Shown here one piece after another: positions 54,580 through 62,402 of a stretch of 64,000 nt of DNA. The DNA comes from Cupriavidus sp. U2 (lineage in GTDB: Bacteria; Pseudomonadota; Gammaproteobacteria; Burkholderiales; Burkholderiaceae), in contig NZ_RCOG02000027.1 of assembly GCF_009663685.2 (NCBI RefSeq), positions 581,181-645,180 on the forward strand, in the 5' to 3' direction. The position numbers and the translations under genes are program-made. How positions within the stretch are numbered: position 1 is the stretch's first letter; every line of letters starts with the position of its first letter. Below the pieces are notes generated by a model. It did not search any database. It had not been told where the DNA came from and was given only the letters and a program-made list of their open reading frames with translations.

Positions 54580-57153
54580 TTACTCCCCGGCGGCCGCAAG
54601 CTGCGGCGTGGCGTCGATGGCATCCAGCGCGTCCATGGCTGCCATGGCGTGCACGGCCGACGCGGCCGGCTCCGGCGCGTCGGCCATCGGCGGTACGGGC
54701 GCCGCCATGCCACGGCCCGGATAGTTTTCAAGCACGTCGAGCAGTGCCAGCAAACGGCCCATGCCTTCGTTGAGCACGGCACCAGGCACCGGCGCATTGA
54801 CGCGTGCCGAAGCCCGGCCGGCCAGGCGGGAAAGAAATGCCGGTGCCGTAGGCGTGGGGGTGTGTTGCAGGCGCAGCGCGGTCAGGCCCAGTTGCACCGC
54901 CACCATGCCGGCGCACAGCGACGCGTCGGCATCGCCTTCCTGTGCAAAGTGCTCGATGGCGTGGCGCAGCGTGCGGAACTGTTCTTCGGCGGCAACCGTC
55001 CAGTGGGACCAGCGTGCGACTTGCGCGGCATCGTCGGCCAGCGCGGGATCGCACAGCACATATTCGACGGACAGCGTGTCGCCGGTTTCGTGGTCGATCA
55101 TGCGCGACACCACCAGGCAGGCCTCGATGCCGGCCTCGGCGGCATTGCCACGGCCACGCGCGGCGGTGCGCACCTGGCCTTCGGGAATGCGGACCGGGCA
55201 GTGTGCCAGCCAGTGCGCGGCGGCGCGGTCGCGGCAGGTCACATCGCCCACGGCATGGAACGTCAGCGTGTCGGCAACGGTGTCGAGCTTGTTGGCCAGG
55301 CCGTCTGCGATCACCCGCGTGGTCTTGCGCGTGCCGGCGATCCAGCGTTCGCCCAGCTGCTGCCAGCGTGCCAGCGTGGCCGGGCTCGGCAGTGACATAT
55401 TCAGGTTGACCACGGTCCGGGCGGCAGCCAGCGTGGCACGCACGGTGGCGGCTTCGGCATCGGCCTCGGCTTCGGCCAGCGACTGGCGGGCGCGGCCCGC
55501 CGGCACTACGGTGCTGGCCAGCGGCATGCCGTCACGGTCGGCCAGCCACAGCGTGTGCTGCATCATCTGCGGCGCGCGGCGGCCCTGCACGGTCTGCGCC
55601 ACACTCTGCGTGACGGCCAGCACATAGCGATCGCACGCACGGCTGGCGTCGCGGCACATGGCCAGGCGCACTTGCTGCACCATCGGGCGCAGCGCCGACA
55701 CACCGGCCGAGCGATGCTGCCACAGCTGGCGGGCCACGTCGAAGCCGTACCGTGCCGCATTGAGTTCGTCGACGCACACGCCCACCGCGTTGGCGCTGTC
55801 GGTCAGCGAGCGGAGCATGTCGTCCGCGCCACTACGTTCTGCCTTGACGGGCGCGGCGACTTCGGCGCTGCCCGCCTGGCGGCGCGCCACGTCCGCGTCA
55901 TTGAACAGCGAGCCACGGCGCGGCGTCAGGAATGCGCGCTCGACCAGCGCGCCGGCCTGTGCCAGTTCCAGGTGTTCGGGCACGCGCTGGCCGGTGGACG
56001 CATAGAACACGGGCAGGCGATGGCGGATCACCACGTCCAGCACCGATCCCAGGTGCGTGGCTTCGTCGAGCTTGCTGATGATGCAGCCGTCGATGCCGCC
56101 GGCGGCGCCCGCGGCGTCGTTGCGATAGGCGTGCACCACTTCGTTCAGCGTGTCGCCGTGGGCCGCGCCGTTGAGCAGCAGCACGCGCTGCATCGGCGCC
56201 TGCACGCCAGCCAGCATGCCGATCTGGTCCGACAGGCTGCGGTCGCGCTGGCTCATGCCGACGGTGTCGATGATGACCAGGTGCTTGTCCTTCATGGCCG
56301 ACAGCGCAAAGCGCAGATCGGCGGCGTCCTTCACCGCGTGCACGGGCACGCCCAGGATGTCACCGTAGATGCGTAGCTGCTCATGGGCGCCGATCCGGAA
56401 ACGGTCGGTCGTCAGCAGCGCCAGGCTTTGCGGGCCGTGGCGCAGCACGAAGCGCGCGGCCAGCTTGGCGGTGGTGGTGGTCTTGCCCACACCGGTCGGG
56501 CCGATCAGCGCCAGCACGCCGCCCTGGGCGAACAGCGCATCCTCGTCGGTCAGCACCGGCACCTTGCTGGCCAGCTCCTGGCGGATCCAGGCCATGGCCG
56601 CCGGGCGATCGGTGCCGACCGGCAGGCGCGACAGCAACGTGCGCGACAGCTGGCCCGAAAAGCCAGCATTGACCATCCATTCGAACAGCGATTCACGCAG
56701 CGGGTCGCCGGCTGCCACGCCGTTGGTACCTTGCGACAGCCCGGCGAACTGGCGTTCCAGCATCGACCGCATCGACGCCAGCTCACCGCGCAGGTCGCCC
56801 AGCATCGCCTGTTCCTGGCCGATGCCGGCCGGCACGGCCGATGGCGCGGACGGTGCCGGGATCGCGCCCAGCGGCAGCAAGGGCTCGGGGCTGGCCGGAT
56901 GCAGGTCATGCAGCGACTGGAGCATCGGCAGCGGGGACGGCGACGACAGCGAAGGCGGCAGCGACGGCGCGGACGGCTGGTACATCTGCGCGCCAGCACT
57001 CACGGCGCCCAGGTCCGCGTCGCGCATCGCCACGATCTCCACGCCGCCCTCGATGGAGCGGTTGGAGAGCACCACGGCGTCGGGCCCCATGGCCTCGCGC
57101 ACCTTGCGCATCGCTTCGCGGCCGTTGGCCGCCACAAACTTTGCCACGCTCAT
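54580..57153 (-). CDS. flhF: Flagellar SRP-type GTPase FlhF with long C-terminal extension
   Basis: An 857-residue FlhF, about twice the usual length. Residues 1-45 (MSVAKFVAANGREAMRKVREAMGPDAVVLSNR) are the basic B domain. A Pro/Ser-rich linker follows (55-110), then an N-domain and the GTPase: G1 GPTGVGKTTTTAKLAARF (218-235), TTDRFRIGAHEQL, Walker B VIIDTVGM (293-300), SKLDEATHLGS (360-370) and ASTGQRVPEHL ending about 410. Residues 411-857 form an extension with no family I can name. FlhF recruits the basal body to the pole. TGAGGA precedes the ATG; flhA ends ten bases upstream. Confidence 0.93.
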   Translation of the reverse strand: MSVAKFVAANGREAMRKVREAMGPDAVVLSNRSIEGGVEIVAMRDADLGAVSAGAQMYQPSAPSLPPSLSSPSPLPMLQSLHDLHPASPEPLLPLGAIPAPSAPSAVPAGIGQEQAMLGDLRGELASMRSMLERQFAGLSQGTNGVAAGDPLRESLFEWMVNAGFSGQLSRTLLSRLPVGTDRPAAMAWIRQELASKVPVLTDEDALFAQGGVLALIGPTGVGKTTTTAKLAARFVLRHGPQSLALLTTDRFRIGAHEQLRIYGDILGVPVHAVKDAADLRFALSAMKDKHLVIIDTVGMSQRDRSLSDQIGMLAGVQAPMQRVLLLNGAAHGDTLNEVVHAYRNDAAGAAGGIDGCIISKLDEATHLGSVLDVVIRHRLPVFYASTGQRVPEHLELAQAGALVERAFLTPRRGSLFNDADVARRQAGSAEVAAPVKAERSGADDMLRSLTDSANAVGVCVDELNAARYGFDVARQLWQHRSAGVSALRPMVQQVRLAMCRDASRACDRYVLAVTQSVAQTVQGRRAPQMMQHTLWLADRDGMPLASTVVPAGRARQSLAEAEADAEAATVRATLAAARTVVNLNMSLPSPATLARWQQLGERWIAGTRKTTRVIADGLANKLDTVADTLTFHAVGDVTCRDRAAAHWLAHCPVRIPEGQVRTAARGRGNAAEAGIEACLVVSRMIDHETGDTLSVEYVLCDPALADDAAQVARWSHWTVAAEEQFRTLRHAIEHFAQEGDADASLCAGMVAVQLGLTALRLQHTPTPTAPAFLSRLAGRASARVNAPVPGAVLNEGMGRLLALLDVLENYPGRGMAAPVPPMADAPEPAASAVHAMAAMDALDAIDATPQLAAAGE

Positions 57154-57163
57154 TGTTCAATCC

Positions 57164-59251
57164 TCACGCTGCGCCGCCGATCATGGCGGTGATGCGAATG
57201 TTGCGGTTGTCCGGTACTTCGGCGTGCGACAGCACCTTCAGCTGCGGCAGCGTGCGGCGCAGGAAGCGCGCCATCAGCGGCCGCATCGGAGGCGGCACCA
57301 GCAGCACCGGGTCCAGACCCAGCTGTTCCTGGCGTACCACGGCGCCCTGTGCCTGCTGCAGCAGCGCATCGGCCAGGCCCGGCTCGATACCGCCGCCATT
57401 GGCCAGCGCCTGCGTCAGCACGCGCTCCAGGCCGGCGTCCAGGCCGATCACCTGCATGTCGGCGTTGTTGGGGAACAGCTGCTGCGTGATCGCGCGACCC
57501 AGCGACACGCGCACCAGCGTGGTCAGCTCGGCCGGATCGTTGATCTTCGGGGCGTTATCGGCCACCACATCCAGGATGGTGCGCATGTCGCGGATGGCGA
57601 CACCTTCGTCCAGCAGGTTCTGCAGCACCTTCTGCAGGCCGGTCAGCGAGATGGTCTTCGGCACCAGGTCCTCGGTCAGCTTCGGGGCTTCCTTGGTGAT
57701 GCGGTCCAGCAGCGCCTGCACTTCCTGGCGTCCCAGCAGTTCCGATGCATGCATCTGGATCAGGTGGTTCAGGTGCGTGGCCACCACGGTGCTGGCATCC
57801 ACCACCGTGTAACCGTAGGCCTGCGCCTGTTCCTTGAGCGCGGCATCGATCCACACGGCCGGCAGGCCGAAGGCGGGGTCGCGCGTGGCGGCGCCCGGCA
57901 GCGTGCCGCTGACCTGGCCCGGGTTGATGGCCATCCACTGACCCGGATTGGCCTCGCCGCTGCCGATCTCCACGCCCTTGAGCGTGATGCGGTACGCGTT
58001 CGGCTTCAGTTCGAGGTTGTCCCGGATATGCACCACCGGCACCAGGAAGCCGATGTCCTGCGCCATCTTCTTGCGGATGCTCTTGATGCGGCCCAGCAGT
58101 TCGCCGTTCTGCGCGCGATCCACCAGCGTGATCAGGCGGTAACCCACTTCCATGCCCAGCGGATCGACCATCGTCACGTCTTCCCACGTGGCTTCAGCCA
58201 CTTCGGCCTGCACGGCCGGGCTGCGCTCTTCCTGGGCCTTGGTCTCGGTGGCCTTGACCGCGCGGCGCATCTGATAACGGCCGAACCAGATCAGGCCGCC
58301 GGCGAGCAGCAGGAAGGCAAAGTGCGGCATGCCCGGGATCAGGCCCATCGTGCCGATGATGGCGGCGGTGATGAACATCACGCGCGGGTTCGAGAACAGC
58401 TGGCCGGTCAGCTGCTGGCCGACGTCCTGCTCGTTCGACACGCGCGACACGATCACACCGGCGGCCGTGGAGATGACCAGCGCCGGGATCTGCGCCACCA
58501 GGCCGTCACCGATCGTCAGCAGCGTGTAGTTGTGAACCGCCGTGCCGAAGTCCAGGTCGTGCTGCACCATGCCCACCACCATGCCGGCCGCCACGTTGAT
58601 GAACATGATCAGCAGGCCGGCGATGGCATCGCCACGCACGAACTTCGACGCACCGTCCATGGCACCGTAGAAGTCGGATTCCTGGGCCACTTCGGCGCGG
58701 CGCTTGCGGGCGCCTTCCTCGTTGATCAGGCCGGCATTCAGGTCGGCGTCGATGGCCATCTGCTTGCCGGGCATGGCATCGAGCATGAAGCGCGCGCCAA
58801 CTTCGGCGATACGGCCCGCACCCTTGGTAATCACCATGAAGTTGATCACGACCAGGATCGCGAACACCACGATACCGACCGCAAAGTTGCCACCCACCAG
58901 GAAGTGGCCGAAGGCCTCGATCACCTTGCCGGCGGCATCGGGGCCGGTATGGCCTTCGAGCAGCACCACGCGGGTGGACGCCACGTTCAGCGACAGGCGC
59001 AGCAGCGTGGAGAACAGCAGCACGGCCGGGAAGGCGGCAAAGTCCAGCGGGCGCTGGGTGTACATGCCCACCAGCAGCACCATGATCGACAGCGCGATGT
59101 TGAAGGTGAACAGCAGGTCCAGGATGAACGCCGGCAGCGGCAGGATCATCATGCCGAGGATCATGACGATCAGCAGCGGGCCAGCCAGTGCCTTCATCTG
59201 GGCGCCACCCCGCAGTGCGGGCATGTTGAAAAGGTTGGTCAGTGCGTTCAT
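57164..59251 (-). CDS. flhA: Flagellar type III export gate protein FlhA
   Basis: A 695-residue export gate. The N-terminal half has about eight transmembrane helices (LLIVMILGMMILPLPAFILDLLFTFNIALSIMVLL...) and the FHIPEP region FAVGIVVFAILVVINFMVITKGAGRIAEVGARFMLDAMPGKQMAIDADLNAGLI, which is diagnostic. The C-terminal half is the cytoplasmic ring (VGYRLITLVDRAQNGELLGRI...). It exports rod, hook and filament subunits with FlhB. Its ATG overlaps the flhB stop by four bases. Confidence 0.97.
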   Translation of the reverse strand: MNALTNLFNMPALRGGAQMKALAGPLLIVMILGMMILPLPAFILDLLFTFNIALSIMVLLVGMYTQRPLDFAAFPAVLLFSTLLRLSLNVASTRVVLLEGHTGPDAAGKVIEAFGHFLVGGNFAVGIVVFAILVVINFMVITKGAGRIAEVGARFMLDAMPGKQMAIDADLNAGLINEEGARKRRAEVAQESDFYGAMDGASKFVRGDAIAGLLIMFINVAAGMVVGMVQHDLDFGTAVHNYTLLTIGDGLVAQIPALVISTAAGVIVSRVSNEQDVGQQLTGQLFSNPRVMFITAAIIGTMGLIPGMPHFAFLLLAGGLIWFGRYQMRRAVKATETKAQEERSPAVQAEVAEATWEDVTMVDPLGMEVGYRLITLVDRAQNGELLGRIKSIRKKMAQDIGFLVPVVHIRDNLELKPNAYRITLKGVEIGSGEANPGQWMAINPGQVSGTLPGAATRDPAFGLPAVWIDAALKEQAQAYGYTVVDASTVVATHLNHLIQMHASELLGRQEVQALLDRITKEAPKLTEDLVPKTISLTGLQKVLQNLLDEGVAIRDMRTILDVVADNAPKINDPAELTTLVRVSLGRAITQQLFPNNADMQVIGLDAGLERVLTQALANGGGIEPGLADALLQQAQGAVVRQEQLGLDPVLLVPPPMRPLMARFLRRTLPQLKVLSHAEVPDNRNIRITAMIGGAA

Positions 59252-60393
59252 GCGCGGCTTTCCGGTACGGCAAGTTCATCCGGCACGAGCAGTTCGGTCG
59301 GCGAATCGGGCTGCGGACCGTAGCTGTAGTGCCAGTTCTTCAATTGATAAACCCAGGCCAGGACCTCGGCCACGGCGGTATACAGGCCCGCAGGGATTTC
59401 GTGGCCCAGTTCCACGTGCCGGTGCAGCGCCCGCGCCAGCGGCGGGGCGGACAGCACCGGCACGCGATGCTCGTTGGCCAGCTCGCGAATGCGAGCAGCC
59501 ACTTCGTCGGCGCCCTTTGCCACGACGCGCGGCGCGTTCCAGCGCGCGCCTTCGTCGTATTTCAGTGCCACGGCAAAGTGAGTAGGGTTGGTCACCACCA
59601 CGTCGGCCTTGGGCACCTCGGACATCATCCGGCGCCGCGCAATGGCTCGCTGCTGCTGGCGGATGCGGGCCTTGATGTGCGGATCGCCATCGGTTTCCTT
59701 CATCTCCTGCTTGACCTCTTCCTTGGTCATGCGGAGCTTCTTGTAAAACGTCCAGAGTTGCCACGGCGTGTCGAGAGCCGCCACCAGCAGCAGCGACCCG
59801 GCCACCATGCCGCACACGTACAGCACCATCTCCATCATGTGCAGCAGCGCCTCGTGGACCGGCGCATTCATCAGCGCGATGGCTTCAGGCAGCATGTGCC
59901 AGACCATCCATGCGCCCACGCAGCCCACCAGCAGCGACTTGGCGATGGCCTTGATCAGTTCCACGAGCGTGTGCGACGAGAACATGCGGCCCAGGCCCTG
60001 CAACGGCGACAGGCGCGAAAAATCGGGCGAGAACGACTTGGTCGAAAAGCTCCATCCGCCGAGCGCCAGCGGAGCGATCAGGGCCGCCACGCCAAACATC
60101 AGCAGCAGCGGAAAAAACGCCAGCAGGCTGTCCCAGATCGCCATGCCGAACTGCGACAGCATGCGATTGGTGTCGAAGGCCGTGGCCGGCTCGAAGGCCA
60201 GCGTGGACTGCATGACCGAATTCAGCTTGCGGCCCAGCGTGCCGCCCATGACGTACAGGCCCAGCACGCCCGTCATCAGCATCACGAACGTGCCGAGCTC
60301 GCGCGAACGCACCACCTGCCCCTCCTCGCGCGCCTTTTCAAGGCGCCGGGGTGAGGCGGGTTCGGTTTTCTCGAGATCGCTTTCCTCGGACAT
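59248..60393 (-). CDS. flhB: Flagellar type III export protein FlhB
   Basis: A 381-residue export switch protein. Four transmembrane helices (LGTFVMLMTGVLGLYVMGG..., DSLLAFFPLLLMFGVAALIAPL, ...) are followed by the cytoplasmic domain with the autocleavage site VVTNPTHFAVALKYDEG (cut between Asn and Pro). It switches export from rod/hook to filament substrates. TGGAG lies about five bases before the ATG. It is first in flhB-A-F-G-fliA-flhE. Control probably lies in the 400-base region upstream. Confidence 0.97.
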   Translation of the reverse strand: MSEESDLEKTEPASPRRLEKAREEGQVVRSRELGTFVMLMTGVLGLYVMGGTLGRKLNSVMQSTLAFEPATAFDTNRMLSQFGMAIWDSLLAFFPLLLMFGVAALIAPLALGGWSFSTKSFSPDFSRLSPLQGLGRMFSSHTLVELIKAIAKSLLVGCVGAWMVWHMLPEAIALMNAPVHEALLHMMEMVLYVCGMVAGSLLLVAALDTPWQLWTFYKKLRMTKEEVKQEMKETDGDPHIKARIRQQQRAIARRRMMSEVPKADVVVTNPTHFAVALKYDEGARWNAPRVVAKGADEVAARIRELANEHRVPVLSAPPLARALHRHVELGHEIPAGLYTAVAEVLAWVYQLKNWHYSYGPQPDSPTELLVPDELAVPESRA

Positions 60394-60793
60394 GAATGCT
60401 CCAGTGCAAAGCGCGCGGGCGGCACTTCGTCACCGAGGATTATCAAATCCCGGGGGGCAATGCATTGGGGGGAAAAGGCGGGGAAACAGGTGCCTGTTTC
60501 AGGAATGAGGGGGGCAGCGGAAATAACGGCCCGAGCGATGGCGATCTTTAGGGCCGGAACGCCAAATTGTGCCGATCTCGCCCGGTTCGGACGGGATCGG
60601 CCCCGATGATGTCACAGATCGGGCGTGGCATCCATGCCTGGGGGCGTTGCCGACGGCAATGTGTCTGTATACATACAGCTCTCGTCTTCCAACCCAGCCC
60701 GGCAATCGCTTAGCCGACCTTGTTGCCGGGGTACGCAGGCCGTCATTCCTAAACATTGGGGATGTGACGTGCTTTAATAGCAACATGTGGTGG
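60394..60793. promoter_or_regulatory. Upstream region of the flhB operon
   Basis: About 400 bases with no convincing gene. It contains two operator-like palindromes: GAAACAGG-TG-CCTGTTTC (60483-60500, about 90 bases before the flhB start) and CTGTAT-AC-ATACAG (60665-60678), plus a strong hairpin at 60572-60600. The promoter of the flhB operon should lie here. Confidence 0.5.
60572..60600 (-). terminator. Hairpin downstream of the nuclease-like gene
   Basis: A 13-bp stem with one wobble and one mismatch (60572-60584 with 60588-60600) around the loop GTT. On the minus strand it is followed by CACAATTT, a weak T tract. It could end the transcript of the gene at 60794-61990. Confidence 0.35.
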
Positions 60794-61990
60794 CTAATTA
60801 CTTGGGGTATTCAACGCAGCCCAGAAGGTCTCGGGCAAATACTCGGCATAGCGGTGTCGCAGCCAGGCCAGTCCCTCGTCGCGCGTAACCGTATGGTTCA
60901 GTTTGGCGCGAAAAGCCTCAAGCCGAACCCGAGAGGCGTTCAGAATGCCCGCCCAGGTAGCCAGCCCGATTCGCAAGGTTGGATCTTCGTGAAAGCAGCC
61001 GAACGCGCCGGTCGGGTGTCGCAAGGTCCGCGCGGCGGCGGGAGTCAGTTCATTTGACACTGCCAGGAAAGTCCAGTGGGTATGCCGGGTGTCGAATCGC
61101 TCGTCGGATGCCACGGCCATGGCGTAGCTTTCAATCTGCGCTTTCGCCGCGAGATCTATCTTCTTCATCGGACGCTTGAGCTCGACAACCAGAAACTCTC
61201 GGCTCGCGCTTGCATACGACGGTATTTCGCGGCCGAGCACGAAATCGATAAAGCCCTTCCGTCCATCGTCCCGGACCACGGTCTGCTGATACCAGCCCTT
61301 GCCCATGTCCAGCTTCTTGACATGCTTGCGTAGTACCGTGCTCAGGCTCTCGCCGTCACTCGTGAGCCGGAACTCTTCCCCGAACACCCAGGTTTCGTTG
61401 GCCAGCATGCGATGGAGTTCGCCGCGCTCCTTGAAGCTGCGTTTGCTCCCGATATCGAATAACAGTTCCTCCAGCCCTGTGAGAAAGCGAAGGCGCTCCG
61501 TCACCATCGTGCTGCACTCGATTACCGACGTCAGCGACGTCAGCTCAAGCAGCCCCTGCAGTTCCTCCGCCTTGTCCGCCGGCAGCCTCAGAACTTCCGT
61601 CAGCAGATACCGCAGGGTCGAGGGGCTGTCTTCGAGCGTGGCCTTGAGCATGCCAAGGGTAAAGCGGCGGTCTTGCTGACTGCCCGAGCGAAAAACTTCC
61701 AGATGCTCGTGGATGCCCAGTGCACAGATGTCGAACCGCTCGCGGCGCGCCACCTCGATGGCGTCCTCGGCAATGCCCTCGAACGGATAGACGCCCTCGC
61801 TCTTCCAGAGCTGGATCAGTGCGCCGGCATCTTCCGCCCGCTGGCGACGGTGCCGCGCCTGCAGCGATTCCCGTGCCGACCGGACCACGCGCTGCAGGGC
61901 CGGGTCGATGCGTTCATCCAGTGTCTGCGCAGTGTCGATACCCGCGATCGGCATCGGGACTGTCGTGGAACCGAGATTCCGCATTTCCAT
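60794..61990 (-). CDS. PD-(D/E)XK nuclease-like protein, resembling the C-terminal half of GHKL-ATPase/nuclease proteins
   Basis: A 398-residue protein. The N-terminal half is helical (RHRRQRAEDAGALIQLWKSEG, YPFEG, ARRERFDICALG, then ETWVFGEEFRL at about 230). The C-terminal part has a nuclease-like core: FIDFVLGREIP (Asp), FLVVELKRPMKKI (E-x-K) and QIESYAMAV (Gln), as in Shedu/DUF4263-type nucleases. From memory, this arrangement matches the C-terminal portion of large proteins with a GHKL ATPase domain ahead of it; that ATPase is absent here. AAGGAGG stands five bases before the ATG and an in-frame stop lies 12 codons upstream, so it is a complete frame. An IS lies 103 bases upstream. A defence role is possible but unproven. 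Confidence 0.65.
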   Translation of the reverse strand: MEMRNLGSTTVPMPIAGIDTAQTLDERIDPALQRVVRSARESLQARHRRQRAEDAGALIQLWKSEGVYPFEGIAEDAIEVARRERFDICALGIHEHLEVFRSGSQQDRRFTLGMLKATLEDSPSTLRYLLTEVLRLPADKAEELQGLLELTSLTSVIECSTMVTERLRFLTGLEELLFDIGSKRSFKERGELHRMLANETWVFGEEFRLTSDGESLSTVLRKHVKKLDMGKGWYQQTVVRDDGRKGFIDFVLGREIPSYASASREFLVVELKRPMKKIDLAAKAQIESYAMAVASDERFDTRHTHWTFLAVSNELTPAAARTLRHPTGAFGCFHEDPTLRIGLATWAGILNASRVRLEAFRAKLNHTVTRDEGLAWLRHRYAEYLPETFWAALNTPSN

Positions 61991-62092
61991 CGTGACCTCC
62001 TTCGCTTGAACACGCGAAGAAGGCTAACACCGCATCACCCCCGGCGGCGCCTTTGGACACACGTTGTGACACCGTTTCAGATTCGTCTCAAT

Positions 62093-62401
62093 CGGGGGTG
62101 CGGACGATTTCTTGGACTGAGTTAAGTGGCGATTCCAAGGTGGCGCCGGTATTCGACCGGGCTCATTGCACGCAGCGACAACTTGATGCGCCGCTCGTTG
62201 TACCACTGGATATAAGAGTTTAGCTCGTGCGTGAATCCTTCTACCGTCGTGCCAGCCCAGTTGCGACAGTAGTACATCTCATTCTTCAGGCGACCGAAGA
62301 AGCCTTCACAGGCAGCGTTGTCAGGTGAGCAGCCTTTTCGCGACATGGAACGAATGAGACCAGCCGCCTTGACGCGTTGCAGCCATCCCGGCCAACTATA
62401 G
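62093..62401 (-). mobile_element. Partial copy of the IS3-family element (transposase 3' end)
   Basis: Bases 62093-62401 are identical, as far as I compared, to 62402-62710. The segment holds the outer inverted repeat (GGGGGTGCGGACG from 62094) and the last part of the transposase frame (stop at 62122, including the catalytic Glu region NAACEGFFGRLKNE). It ends at ...CTATAG, directly against the complete element. It is best read as the left portion of an older copy into which the second copy inserted. Confidence 0.85.
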
Positions 62402-62402
62402 C

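Noticed and set aside
56369..59323. A 984-residue open frame on the plus strand opposite flhA/flhF
   Set aside because: It is antisense to flhA and flhF; composition is dominated by His, Arg, Gln and Ala with no domain.
60665..60678. LexA (SOS) box, because of CTGT...ACAG
   Set aside because: The spacing is CTGT-N6-ACAG, not the N8 required, so it is listed only as an unassigned palindrome.
62122..62346. A separate 74-residue transposase gene
   Set aside because: It is the 3' end of the truncated IS copy, identical to the end of the full transposase, not an independent gene.
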